This document shows positions 45,001 through 54,606 of a stretch of DNA of 64,000 nucleotides, in pieces. The number at the start of each line of letters is the position of its first letter. The first letter of the stretch is position 1. A program made the position numbers and the translations under genes. The notes below the pieces were generated by a model that did no database searches, was not told where the DNA came from, and worked only from the letters and a program-made list of their open reading frames with translations. This DNA is from Hygrocybe punicea (taxonomy: Eukaryota > Basidiomycota > Agaricomycetes > Agaricales > Hygrophoraceae): NCBI GenBank assembly GCA_963556145.1, contig OY744467.1, positions 4,340,001 through 4,404,000 of the forward strand, read 5' to 3'.

Positions 45001-45977
45001 TATAAAGTTGTGCATTAGTGCGTGCTCAGCCAGCCAGAGGAAGTCGCCTTCGTGAACTTTGTCGAACGCATCGCGACATTCCTGCGTGTAGCGGTCTGTG
45101 GGGACGAAAGGTGGAGGATTCGGATTGAGGTTAGGAAGTTCGGCAAGTGGATTGCCAGTGATTTTGCATTTTATATGGAATTTGTCGGGGAGTTCAGCGA
45201 TGACAGGCTTGACCTTGTGAGCGACGGGTTTGTAGACTTTCTTTTGGGCAGCGAAAACGCTAGCGAAGTCATCTGATAGTGTAGAAGGAGACGCGGATGA
45301 AGCTGAATAGGAAAAGGACGACGAGGGATCTGGCGATGAAGGAGAAACAGAGGTTGAGCATACTGGAGTAGACGGGGAACTATTAGGAAAATCGCAGGTG
45401 GAAAGATAGATGTGGGGAACTGTAGACGAAGACAATGAGTCCGCTAAATGGGTATAAGATTCAATGTACGTAGCATTGGTATGTTCATCGTGCACTATTA
45501 CTAGCGCGATGTCTCCGTCATCTAGTGCACTCAGTTCCCCTTGTTGATAAAAACCGAGGACGAGTGTAGGGGTATGCCGCGCCGTCGTGCCTCGCTTCTA
45601 GGGTACGTTGGAATTGTCGCCAATCTGTTCGAATTTGGATCGCGTATCGTAATCGTCTGGTCTTCATTGCGGTAATTCTTGACAACGCTTTCTGTAAGTA
45701 CGTCGAATGGTCGTCCCAGGAGAATATGGTACGCGGGGTCATGGATGACATGCATCTGCAGGAAAAGTGTGATGTCGCCAATTTTACAAGGAACATTCCA
45801 CGCGAGACCCAGGGACTGATCAATCGAACCATTCGCCGACTGCATATTGAGATGAATTGTCGGGTCGTAGGGGAGACTAAACTGATGACAGACGTCTTCC
45901 GACATTGCAACAATTTGCGAACCAGGGTCAATGATGCTACCGACTTGTTCTTGTCCATCGACGAGCAAATTAACGGC
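42043..45977 (-). pseudogene. Protease-reverse transcriptase-RNase H-integrase of element B, frameshifted
   Basis: From right to left: protease (LLVDGQEQVGSIIDPGSQIV; HILLGRPFDVL) in 45977-45531. Then pol linker (45495-44880), reverse transcriptase with SIPYIDDVPVKG (catalytic YxDD) and RNase H (ILAVDTSYITVGYIL). Then integrase with a zinc-binding HxxCHLCQ region, DTMHLP, VTDNGPT and MERLH for the catalytic triad, and a tail ending at 42043. Damage: a frameshift near 44880, TGA at about 43442 and 43127, and a second frameshift near 42300. Between these points the frame is well conserved and aligns with element C pol, so decay is fairly recent. Confidence 0.9.
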
Positions 45978-45981
45978 GCGT

Positions 45982-46564
45982 TGTGACGGTGAGTTCTGTT
46001 GTAGACCCGAATGGGAATCTACGAAAGGGTGATCAGCTAAGAAGTGATCAGAGGAGTTTAGTGTCTATGTAGTCTAGTCAATCCAACCCGAATCCGGGGT
46101 TCCGGATCAGAGGGGAAGTGAAGGGGGTGGAGTACGAAGACTAATATGGAGACGATACGAAGCGAGGACTAAGAAAATAGAACTGAAGGGGAGCGGTAAC
46201 CTGTATTTTCTATATAGTTTGTAGTATAAGGGTACATCTTTTATACTACTGGGAGTGATCCTGTGCTGTAGTAACTATGTACTACAAGCGAAGGCTGTAA
46301 CTGATAGGAGTAGAGTGGAGTGGAGGAATGCTATGTACTAGGAGACGGGAAACATAGATACATGATATATGACTATAAATGTACTGATTCCGGGTCGTTA
46401 GAGACATTGCAGTGCATGTAGGAACGAATCTGGAGGCGGAATCCGGAGCGGAATCGATGGAAACGACCGGAATCGGGCGGAATCGACGATACATGAATGG
46501 GAATGGACGGGGACGATGTGGGATATAAAGAGGATTCGGGTCCAGACGGCCCGGAGCCTCTACA
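45982..46564 (-). repeat. LTR of element D, left copy (3' LTR)
   Basis: 583 bp, nearly identical to 50681-51263. In the minus sense it begins TGTAGAGGCTCCGGGC and ends CACCGTCACA. Confidence 0.95.
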
Positions 46565-46902
46565 TCCGGTCAGGACTCAGATAGAGACCATCCCTGGTCG
46601 ATCCATACGAAATAACGAAGATACCGGGGTCGTGGGAATAAATGAGCGGAGGCGATGTCGAAAATGGGCGGAAACGATGGTACAACGTGAACGAGATCGA
46701 AGCCGGCGGGTATCGAAGCGTCGGGAAGCAGTGGTCCGGAGCTACTAAAAGAGGGTGGGGCGAAACGGCTGGATAAAGGAACAACGGTCACGTGATGGGG
46801 CAACAAATACAAACAAGAAAACTTTTCAACGCAACTTCAACAATCTCGACAACATCCTCAACAAGCCCAACAAACCCAACAAGTATCAATACCAACACCA
46901 AG
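46565..46902 (+). promoter_or_regulatory. Promoter and leader of element D antisense gene, with CACGTG
   Basis: The 338 bp between the LTR and the antisense ATG at 46903. It contains CACGTG at 46789-46794, 109 bp before the ATG, and a CA-rich leader (46800-46900) typical of a fungal 5' UTR. No coding sequence is needed here, although an in-frame upstream ATG occurs at 46795. Confidence 0.5.
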
Positions 46903-48395
46903 ATGTTGACGGAATACAACCATTTCCTCAATACTCTCGATGTGGAAACGCGGCAAGATTTCGAGAGCGCCGTGGCCGAGTTACTAGAAGTCGACGCGGC
47001 CGGAATCGATATCGTACACGACGGATTCGAGAATGAAGCACGGCAATGGGTGGTGAGACGACGACGGGCCATGGTAAGAGATCCCGTTTCTGTAAACGGC
47101 ACGGACTAACGATACCTGGCAGCGGAACTACAGGGGAATCTTGACGGAAATCCGAGACAATGGAATCGACGTGACAGAACCGAGGGATTTCTCGATGGGC
47201 GGAGAGATGGTGGTCGAGGTCGAGGAATGGTTGCGGAATCGTGAGGAGTACAAGAAGCGGGAACGGGAAGAGGCTGTGCGTCGGGAAGTCGAGGAAGCGT
47301 CATGTTTACAGGAGGAGAAGGAGGAGGAAAATAGGAGGGCAGAAGCGAGGAAACAACAGGTCGAGGAGGCGGAAAGGATCGAGCGGAAACGGGTGGAGGA
47401 ATCGCGTCAATACGAAGAGGAGATGAATAGGAGGGCGGAGGCAGAGAAGCGGATCGAGGAGGCGGAAAGGGCGAAGGCGGCAGAGGCAGCAAAAAGGGAT
47501 AATGCAGCCGTGGAAAGGGACCGGGAGGAGACTGCACAAACCAGCCATCACGGAAGCGAGGACGAGGAGGGCACCTGGTCCGATCAGCAACTACGAAAAT
47601 ACGAGCGGCTTCAAGCACTCAACGCAATCAAACACAAAAAGCTCAACCGGGATAAGAGGGTCAACCGGGACGATGAGACCATTCACGGGGACTACAACAG
47701 CGGCAACAATTTCTCAAATGCGAGCGGGAACGAGGATGCGGAACCGAAGGGAAAGATTCCGGGGGTAAGTGATATCTCGCGGACTCGTATATCCGTGGTG
47801 CCTAACTAATCCGTAGTACATGCAGTCGTTCCGGATCCGGCAATGCGATGCGTGCGTGACCGCCAATGCAGTTTGTCGCGGAATCGAGGGGTACGCGTGC
47901 GATCGATGCAAAAGGCTTAAACGACGTTGCGGGTTATCGACGAAGGGACCGGCCACCGGATCCGGAAAAGCGGAAAGGAAAGGGAAGGCAAAGGTGGGTA
48001 GTCCAAAGAGGAAAATCGTCGCGAAGAAAATACCAAAGCCCGTGAGGAAGCCTAGGTTGCGGACCGGAGAGGCGTCGACGAGTAAGCGGACGTTGACCGA
48101 CGTCGAACCGGATACGGAATCGGAGCGGGACGAAGGGAGACGAGGAAATCCATTCAAGCACCCGCGGATCGGAGCCGGAATCAATGACCACATCTGGGCA
48201 GTGCACAAGATGGCGACGGAAACGCAGAGGGAGATATCGACGATCGCGGACGGCCTCTCGGAGTATGTTGCGGAGGTCCATTTGAAGCTAACCCGTTGGA
48301 CGAAGGAGCTGAACCAACTACGTGCGAACCAAGCCCATATCTTTGGCCAACTGGACATGATCGACACAAAACTCGACGAAAGGAGAAGGGAGTAG
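46903..48395 (+). CDS. Antisense coiled-coil / Zn(2)Cys(6)-like gene of element D, 463 aa
   Basis: Opposite strand to gag of the same element. Exons 46903-47073, 47123-47764 and 47817-48395 join to 463 codons plus TAG, all introns in phase 0. Domain order: short N-terminal domain (MLTEYNHFLNTLDVETRQDF), a second domain starting RNYRGILTEIRDNG at exon 2, and a Glu/Arg-rich coiled coil (residues about 90-200). Exon 3 has the cluster CDACVTANAVC, then ACDRCKRLKRRC: C-x2-C-x6-C-x7-C-x2-C-x6-C, the fungal Zn(2)Cys(6) spacing. A basic region and a C-terminal coiled coil (HKMATETQREISTIADGLSE) follow. It is homologous to the 62086-63482 gene of element C with the same intron positions. Nuclear DNA binding is inference. 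Confidence 0.82.
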
Positions 48396-49538
48396 AAGGG
48401 AAATGGACGGAAAAGGAGGGGAAACGAACCGCGGGACAATGTACATAAAAATAAAATGTGTACATAATAAAATCTATAACGGAAAGGGAGAAATGGGTAA
48501 CTACATAAGCCAGAATCTGGAGGTCGAGGTGGAGGGCAGGACCGGAATACAACGGACACGGAATGGGATCGAAACAAATGGGAAACAAAGAAAACTATAA
48601 ACGGAAACGAAAATATAAAAAAGTGGAGGCCGGGAGCGTGAACGGAAAGCGGAACGGAGGACGAAAACGCAAAAATGGGTGACGGAAACGGGTCTATATC
48701 CCCACAAGAGTTTCTGAAAGAAGGTCAGAGGCGGAATGACGAGAGGAGGCGGAGAACTTCTTGCAAATGTTTGAGCGAGGTGTCGAGGGGGTGGAGGTCC
48801 AAAATGCGATGACAAAGTAGAATGAAGACGGAAACGAGGAACAATAAAAATTTGAGAACCGGAGTGCCGACACCAACACGATCCCATATAACGGGTGTGC
48901 CGCGTGATGGGTCTAAAAATGACGGGGTGCCCCAAGCGGGCGAAGACAGAACCGACAACGATACGGGAGCGGAAACGATGAGGGGAACCGGGAACGAAGG
49001 GGTCGACATAACGGAATCGGAACCGGAATCAAAATCAAATAAAAGGGGAGGAATGGGGTCCGGAATGGGAACGGGTACGGAATACTCAACCAAAGTCGAC
49101 GGAATCTCAGTAGACGGTGACGGAGGACAATATGGTGACAATATCGGGGACGGAATGTCTATTTCTGGAGAATCCAATGACAATGGGAGCGGGTCCAGTA
49201 CGAGTTCATGGACGGAAAGCGGAGGGGTCGAATCCGGAGACGACGTGGACGAAATAGGAAATGAATTGGATAGGATGACGATGTCTGTGTCAATGACGTA
49301 TCGAGGGGTGATGTCTTGTCCTGTGTGTAGAACAACGTGGTCCACCTGATGTCGGTATTCATCCAAGAAAGGGTATCATTGTAAACGAGTGTGGGAGGTA
49401 TCAAGATTATAGATGGAAAAGGATAAATGAACGTGGGTCCAGGTTTCGAGTCATGGCATGAGTTACAAGCTGTGGGAACAAGTCGTCGGGTACTGCATTG
49501 AAGCGGTGTCGTGCGAACAATATACAATAGGGGTTGGT
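48396..49538 (-). other. Spacer of element D with Ser/Pro-rich open frame
   Basis: A minus-strand frame (49366-48725, 213 codons) is rich in Ser, Pro, Asp and Ile/Leu (PSPILSPYCPPSPSTEIP) and resembles the low-complexity leader of gypsy gag proteins. It has no recognisable domain. It may be a leftover of a second gag copy, or non-coding. Confidence 0.4.
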
Positions 49539-50486
49539 TCACTGTTTGGGAAGTCGTATGGTCTGTGGTCGAAGTCCAAAAGAGTATGCTCCGGCAATGG
49601 TCGGATTAGAGAGAACAGTGACCGGCATCGATAAATCGGGAATGGGATCGGACGGGGACAACACGGGACTGGACGACAATACCTGTAAACAAATGACGGT
49701 CTCGACGGGCACCGGAATGGACAGGGACGGAATATGCGATAAAGGGGACGGAGTATACGTAGGACCGGAATGAACATGGGCGACGGAACGAACGACGTTG
49801 GGCGGGATCGAGGTCAGAATCGGGACCGGAGATGACAAAGCTATGACGGGTGGGGGACTGGGACCAGAATCGGGACTAGAGATGGTAACGGCAAGGGAAG
49901 GGGATTTCGGAACGGAGCGATAACCGGAAAGTAGGAATAAGGCGGCATCGTGGAAAACATCGAGCGGGTACGGATCGTCGTGGTAATGGTCAGGAAGAAG
50001 GTAATGGAGGCGTTCTTCAATACGTAGACGAAGGTCTGAGTCGAATCCGTTGGCGAAGTATGTGTTCCGTTGCTTATCCGTTAGACGGCCGTTGTCAAAC
50101 AAGACACCGGAAATGCATATGAAATCCCGGAAATATTGTCCTAAGTCCGCTTTGTTCTCTATACCGTAAGCCGATTGTCGTCGCGTAAGTTGATTGAGAT
50201 CCGAGATTGTATACCGGATGGAATCCGTAGCACCGGGATAAAAGTCGAAGACGGCACGTCGGAAAGCAATGAAGTCCTTTGATGAAGCGGCGGGTAGGGT
50301 AGACCAAAGTTCGTAATCGTCGTTATCGAGGTACCGGAGCGTGTAGCGAATCTTCATAGCGTCCGTGAGTCCACAGTCGGAGCCGAGCATGTCAATTTCG
50401 TCAAAGAAGCAGGGAAGGTTGAGTTCATTTCTGTCGAATGTTGGGGCTGAGGGATCACCTTGGAGAGGCATGAATCCGGTTGTCAT
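49539..50486 (-). CDS. Gag-like protein of element D, about 315 aa
   Basis: Minus-strand frame with the gypsy gag core: PTFDRNELNLPCFFDEIDML, YTLRYLDNDDYELWSTLPAA, ADLGQYFRDFICISGVLFD and FFANGFDSDL-like sequence. This aligns with gag of element C (FDGNPLNLNCFFEEVE, LRYASLSDYELWASLPSA). After about residue 200 it becomes Ser/Pro-rich. No zinc knuckle or protease is seen, unlike element C. The frame is open upstream of the listed ATG toward the primer-binding site, so the true start is uncertain. Confidence 0.78.
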   Translation of the reverse strand: MTTGFMPLQGDPSAPTFDRNELNLPCFFDEIDMLGSDCGLTDAMKIRYTLRYLDNDDYELWSTLPAASSKDFIAFRRAVFDFYPGATDSIRYTISDLNQLTRRQSAYGIENKADLGQYFRDFICISGVLFDNGRLTDKQRNTYFANGFDSDLRLRIEERLHYLLPDHYHDDPYPLDVFHDAALFLLSGYRSVPKSPSLAVTISSPDSGPSPPPVIALSSPVPILTSIPPNVVRSVAHVHSGPTYTPSPLSHIPSLSIPVPVETVICLQVLSSSPVLSPSDPIPDLSMPVTVLSNPTIAGAYSFGLRPQTIRLPKQ

Positions 50487-50660
50487 ATCGGGAATGTCTA
50501 AATCGGGATGCGGGTCGGAAAGCGGGTCGGGTCGAGGAGGTTCGAGGTCGAGGTCGAAGTCATAAGCGGAACTAACTAACTAGAGTCGGGTAGAAGAGGG
50601 AAACGTCATGAAAGTCAAAGCCGACTGTGGGGAGGGTATGAAAAGACAAAAGAAATAAAC

Positions 50661-50678
50661 TCCTCACGGTGGGCTCCA
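50661..50678 (-). other. Primer-binding site of element D
   Basis: Minus strand TGGAGCCCACCGTGAGGA, two bases from the LTR end at 50681. Identical to that of element A and one base different from C and H. Confidence 0.82.
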
Positions 50679-50680
50679 GT

Positions 50681-51263
50681 TGTGACGGCGAGTTCTGTTG
50701 TAGACCCGAATGGGAATCTACGAAAGGGTGATCAGCTAAGAAGTGATCAGAGGAGTTTAGTGTCTATGTAGTCTAGTCAATCCAACCCGAATCCGGGGTT
50801 CCGGATCAGAGGGGAAGTGAAGGGGGTGGAGTACGAAGACTAATATGGAGACGATACGAAGCGAGGACTAAGAAAATAGAACTGAAGGGGAGCGATAACC
50901 TGTATTTTCTATATAGTTTGTAGTATAAGGGTACATCTTTTATACTACTGAGAGTGATCCTGTGCTGTAGTAATTATGTACTACAAGCGAAGGCTGTAAC
51001 TGATAGGAGTGGAGTGGAGTGGAGGAATGCTATGTACTAGGAGACGGGAAACGTAGATACATGATATATGACTATAAATGTACTGATTCCGGGTCGTTAG
51101 AGACATTGCAGTGCATGTAGGAACGAATCCGGAGGCGGAATCCGGAGCGGAATCGATGGAAACGACCGGAATCGGGCGGAATCGACGATACATGAATGGG
51201 AATGGACGGGGACGATGTGGGATATAAAGAGAATTCGGGTCCAGACGGCCCAGAGCCTCTACA
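50681..51263 (-). repeat. LTR of element D, right copy (5' LTR)
   Basis: 583 bp, nine transitions from the left copy. It is followed on the right by the target duplication GCGT. Confidence 0.95.
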
Positions 51264-51267
51264 GCGT

Positions 51268-51477
51268 AGAGCATGCGATTCTTTTGCGACGGTAAGGATT
51301 TCAGGAATTTTGCCTGGCGAGAGACTCATGAGGTAGGTCTCATATGGGTCGGGAACAATGATGGGTTGTGGTTCAGCAGAGGCATTTTTGCAAGTGTTCT
51401 CACATGATGCAAAAGGAAGTGGGTCGTCGGCGAAGATGTTAACTTTTACTGGTGATGCGCCAGGAGGTTGGACACGC
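51268..51477 (-). pseudogene. Gag-protease segment of element B between insertions D and H
   Basis: Minus strand encodes RVQPPGASPVKVNIFADDP then ENTCKNASAEPQPIIVPDP and ends VAKESHALR. The frame continues across the D insertion into AVNLLVDGQEQVGSIID at 45977. In the other direction it continues across H from SKLRNDITPKR at 53984. Element C has the equivalent VPLRAVYPLINGK. Confidence 0.88.
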
Positions 51478-51658
51478 TGTGGTGAACGCGGCCTGGGTAG
51501 GCGCGGATTCGGGGTGTGCGAGATCGTTGTCACTGGGGTCAAAACCCAAAACTCTTCTTGTTTGTGACTATTTACAACAGCCACTACATACAAATAGAAC
51601 AAATAGGAAATATAGTAAAATGAGTGAATATGTACCCAGAGATATAGATGTCTCTACA
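51478..51658 (-). repeat. LTR of element H, left copy
   Basis: 181 bp, plus-strand start TGTGGTGAACGCGG and end GATGTCTCTACA. One difference (T for C) from 53803-53983. Confidence 0.95.
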
Positions 51659-51804
51659 TCCAGTAGGGACACAAATAGAGACTGTCCCCAGTCTCACACA
51701 AGGCAAGGGAGAAAGAAATAGGAAAAAGAAAAAGGGAGGGAGGGAAGGGACAATACTGAAAACAAAACAAACAAAACAAAAACAAAAACAAAAATCCAAT
51801 CAAC

Positions 51805-53874
51805 TCAACACAAATCTTCCAACACAAAGTCTTCCAACTTCTCCAACCGATCCACCAACTTTACCAACTTTTGCTCCAGAACCTTGAGGGCCTTGAGGGA
51901 TAACAATGCTGACTCGAGCGCAAGCAATGTCGCAGCAGGTATGTCGTCAGTGGCAAACGTGGACGTTGGTAGTGTGCCCGACAAGGGTGTAGTGGGTACA
52001 AAGTCATGGAGCGGCAGTGCATGGGCATAGCAGGACGGGGTCGAGCGCAGGGTCGTGGTATGGGCTACTGAATGGGCCTGCGAGGCTCCATGGGGTGGAT
52101 CGTGGGCATGCAGGGTTGACTGGGGTAGCGGGTGACATGGTGTGTTGGGGGCATCGAAGAGGGACAGGGCCGGACTCGTTTGGGACGGGAGGGGGCCGTA
52201 CAGAGGTGTGGGGGCGTGAACGTGGGCGTAGGGGCTAGTCTGTGGGTCCATTGGGGGCTCGAACATGGCGGGGGCGGCTTGTACGGCGTCACGGAGGGTG
52301 ATATGGGGGTCCTGGCGGTGGTACGCGGCTGCCGGGGGTCGAAACAAGAGCGGAACGGGGGCGGATGTGGCGGAATTGGTCAAAAACAAGGTATGTTTGG
52401 GGCTGGCGCGGGTTTCTGGGGACGGCGGGGGCTCAGACGGCGGGGGCGTGTCACGGATGGCCTCTGGGGACAACGGCGAGGGCGGAGACGTGGACGGCTG
52501 GCGACACAAGGGTGAAACGAGGGCGGATACGCTGGGACAGGTCAAAAATGGCGTCCGTTGAGTGTCGGCACGGTTTTCTGGAGACGGCGCGGGGACAGAC
52601 GGCGGGGGCGTGTAACGGTTCGCCTCTAGGGATGACGTCGAGGCCGTGGACGCGAACGCGGGGCGAAACGGGGGTGAAACGGAGGCAGACGCGCCGGGAC
52701 GCGTGGAAATCGGCCTTGGGCGCGCGCGGAGGCGTTTTCCTGGGGATGGTGCGCGTTCAAACGACGGGTGTACGTCGTGGCTTGCATCCGGGGACGACGG
52801 AGAGGGCGTAGACGCTGACGGCAGGCGAATCGAGGGCGAAACGAGGGTGGACACGGCTGGAAATGGGTTGGTGGATGAAGGGGGCAACGGCGAGGGCGAT
52901 TTCGGGTTCGGCTCTGGCCCAAATGTTGGCGGCGTGGCGTGGCTCGTTGCTGGGGATAACGGCGAGGCCGTTGACGCAAACGGGGGGCGATTCGGGTCTG
53001 AAACGGGGGGGAACGCGTTGATACGCGCATTATCGTCGCGTTGGCGCGCGCGGACGCATTTTTCCGGGGACGGCGCGGGCGCAGACGATGGCGGCGTGTG
53101 TTGGAACATCGCTGGGGATGATTGCGAGGGCGTAGGCGCAAACGGCGGGCGAAACGAGACGGAAACGGAGGTGGACACGTCAATACGCGTCCTACCCTCG
53201 CGTTGGCGCGCGCGGACGCGTTTTCCTGCACGGCAACCACGGGAACGACGGGGGGCATACCTAAAGGTGCACATGCAACAGCCGTTGCATGGCGGGCGTT
53301 TTCCTTCATCTACAGGGCGTCCGTTACTCGTTTGATGCGCGAGACGCGCTCCATGTTGGACGGGCTCGTTGCGGCCGTTTTGGGGCTTTCCGGGCGCGGT
53401 TTTTCGAGCGGGATCTGTGGGGCGTTGAATACCGGGTCCGTTGGATGTGTTGAAATGAGTGGAGGTGGCGGGATTAGTGAAATAAATGGGAAATGCGGAG
53501 GGGGGGATGTATTGAACACCGTGTGACGTGGCTGTGATGCCGTGACAAAAAGGCAAAAGAGCCGTGTTCTGCAGCCAAGGAGGCGCAACTGGTACAAAGA
53601 AAGTATACTGAGGTGTCGAAAACATCGGGGATGGGTCTAAGAGCTGACAGAAGACTAGGGGTGCTCGAAATGCTGACGAATACGGGGCGCTGTTGACTAT
53701 GGGGCGCTGTTGCTGCCAGAAAGAGAGAGAAAGGTGTAAAAATGGTGAATTCAAAGAGGGAAAGGTGAAGTGAGCTTGACACTCCTCGCGGTGGGCTCCA
53801 GATGTGGTGAACGCGGCCTGGGTAGGCGCGGATTCGGGGTGTGCGAGATCGTTGTCACTGGGGTCAAAACCCAA
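51805..53874 (-). CDS. Proline/serine-rich tandem-repeat protein of element H, up to 689 aa
   Basis: One open minus-strand frame covers nearly the whole element. Its first ATG (53874) lies inside the LTR; an internal start at MFSTPQYTFFVP is possible. Residues about 215-510 contain five or six degenerate repeats of about 53 residues, built on the pattern KRVRARQR, SVS-FRPPFA, SP-, TPPSSAPAPSPE. A segment before the repeats (NGCCMCTFRYAPRRSRGCRA) has four Cys and is basic. The C-terminus (ALLSLKALKVLEQKLVKLVD and RLEKLEDFVLED) is a predicted coiled coil. The function is unknown; the long intact frame in a young element suggests it is used, perhaps as a structural protein. Confidence 0.6.
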   Translation of the reverse strand: MGFDPSDNDLAHPESAPTQAAFTTSGAHREECQAHFTFPSLNSPFLHLSLSFWQQQRPIVNSAPYSSAFRAPLVFCQLLDPSPMFSTPQYTFFVPVAPPWLQNTALLPFCHGITATSHGVQYIPPSAFPIYFTNPATSTHFNTSNGPGIQRPTDPARKTAPGKPQNGRNEPVQHGARLAHQTSNGRPVDEGKRPPCNGCCMCTFRYAPRRSRGCRAGKRVRARQREGRTRIDVSTSVSVSFRPPFAPTPSQSSPAMFQHTPPSSAPAPSPEKCVRARQRDDNARINAFPPVSDPNRPPFASTASPLSPATSHATPPTFGPEPNPKSPSPLPPSSTNPFPAVSTLVSPSIRLPSASTPSPSSPDASHDVHPSFERAPSPGKRLRARPRPISTRPGASASVSPPFRPAFASTASTSSLEANRYTPPPSVPAPSPENRADTQRTPFLTCPSVSALVSPLCRQPSTSPPSPLSPEAIRDTPPPSEPPPSPETRASPKHTLFLTNSATSAPVPLLFRPPAAAYHRQDPHITLRDAVQAAPAMFEPPMDPQTSPYAHVHAPTPLYGPLPSQTSPALSLFDAPNTPCHPLPQSTLHAHDPPHGASQAHSVAHTTTLRSTPSCYAHALPLHDFVPTTPLSGTLPTSTFATDDIPAATLLALESALLSLKALKVLEQKLVKLVDRLEKLEDFVLEDLC
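53783..53800 (-). other. Primer-binding site of element H
   Basis: Minus strand TGGAGCCCACCGCGAGGA, identical to the site of element C at 55404-55421. Confidence 0.85.
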
Positions 53875-53983
53875 AACTCTTCTTGTTTGTGACTATTTAC
53901 AACAGCCACTACATACAAATAGAACAAATAGGAAATATAGTAAAATGAGTGAATACGTACCCAGAGATATAGATGTCTCTACA
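53803..53983 (-). repeat. LTR of element H, right copy (5' LTR)
   Basis: 181 bp, followed by the target duplication ACGC at 53984-53987. Confidence 0.95.
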
Positions 53984-54454
53984 ACGCTTGGGCGTAATAT
54001 CATTGCGAAGTTTCGAACGACAGTCCGGAGAAATTGAGAACAATTCCATTGGTGTGAGCGTGACACAGGGAGCCGCCATAGAGCGCGAGTAAACCTCACT
54101 AATAATCTTAGAGTCCTGGATAGGGGCTTGAGTGCGATACACGGGTTCTTTATCCTTAGATTGTTTTAACGGTGGACCTGCAAAATTACGTTCATGTGGC
54201 AGGCGGTACGCGGTTTCCGGTGCGGATGCGAAGGGATGGATGGGTGGTTCTGCGGTAGGAGCGGGTGTCGCAGGCAAAGGGGCTTGTTGCGCGGTTGATT
54301 GATCAGGTGCGGGCTGAGTGCATGGACGAGGTAAATTGGTGGTAGACGGGACGGGTTTGCGCTGACGAGAAATATCTACACCGTCAAATTTTACCTTTTT
54401 AAGCGCGAAAAGTTTGCACTCCAGTTCCTCAATGCGCAAGTCGTTAGAGCTCAT
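53984..54454 (-). pseudogene. Gag C-terminal segment of element B
   Basis: Minus strand from MSSNDLRIEELECKLFALKK, then VKFDGVDISRQRK, to VTLTPMELFSISPDCRSKLR and NDITPKR. It aligns with the C gag region RLRKRVRFDGVEIPSKAKGK and ISQRELLAMSSDARRHMKDL. Upstream (54455-54495) the gag homology stops, so the N-terminal two thirds of gag are missing. Confidence 0.85.
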
Positions 54455-54495
54455 CGCCGACGCCAGGACATTGGCGTGAACTGCAGGAGATACGC

Positions 54496-54606
54496 TGATA
54501 CGCAGTCTCTCCCTTTGGGCACAGAATCTCTCATATGGTCAATTCTACTTTCCCTACGACTCTTCCGCAGTCCCGCATACATGCGAAACATCAGCGCGCC
54601 GCCCGC
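54496..54606 (-). repeat. Inverted repeat X, right copy (matches 40104-40214 reversed)
   Basis: Reverse complement of the segment upstream of the element B antisense gene. Element C begins directly after it at 54607. Confidence 0.8.

Larger units (their letters stand above)
45982..51263 (-). mobile_element. Non-autonomous LTR retrotransposon D, 5282 bp
   Basis: Two 583 bp LTRs (45982-46564 and 50681-51263) begin TGTGACGG and end TCTACA. I count nine substitutions between them, all transitions. Four-base target duplications GCGT flank the element (45978-45981 and 51264-51267). On the minus strand the primer-binding site follows the right LTR, then gag (50486-49539). There is no protease, reverse transcriptase or integrase. 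On the plus strand, between gag and the left LTR, lies an intact antisense Zn(2)Cys(6)-like gene. It inserted into the protease gene of element B. Confidence 0.92.
51478..53983 (-). mobile_element. Non-autonomous LTR retrotransposon H, 2506 bp
   Basis: Two 181 bp LTRs (51478-51658 and 53803-53983) differ at one base. Flanking ACGC occurs on both sides (51474-51477 and 53984-53987), a 4-base target duplication. On the minus strand the primer-binding site TGGAGCCCACCGCGAGGA lies two bases inside the right LTR. The interior has one long proline-rich frame and no recognisable gag, protease or pol. The element must rely on enzymes from elsewhere. It interrupts the gag region of element B. Confidence 0.92.
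40104..54454 (-). mobile_element. Old Ty3/gypsy element B, split by elements D and H
   Basis: Minus-strand order: gag C-terminus and protease (54454-53984), insertion H, 51477-51268, insertion D, then 45977 onward protease, reverse transcriptase, RNase H and integrase to 42043. An antisense coiled-coil/Cys-cluster gene follows on the plus strand (40359-41636). Both insertions are flanked by 4-base duplications, and removing them restores one gag-protease frame across both junctions. The gag N-terminus, 5' LTR and primer-binding site are missing, and no clear 3' LTR was found. Pol is frameshifted, so the element is dead. Confidence 0.85.

Noticed and set aside
46000..46564. LTR of element D starting at TGTAGACCC (565 bp)
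   Set aside because: The identity of both copies extends 18 bases further out to TGTGACGG. Only that border gives the GCGT duplication and the two-base gap to the primer-binding site.
52646..53335. Plus-strand open frames opposite the element H protein, which could be taken for another antisense gene
   Set aside because: They show no coiled coil or Cys cluster, no intron structure like the B/C/D antisense genes, and only reflect the repeat composition of the opposite frame.
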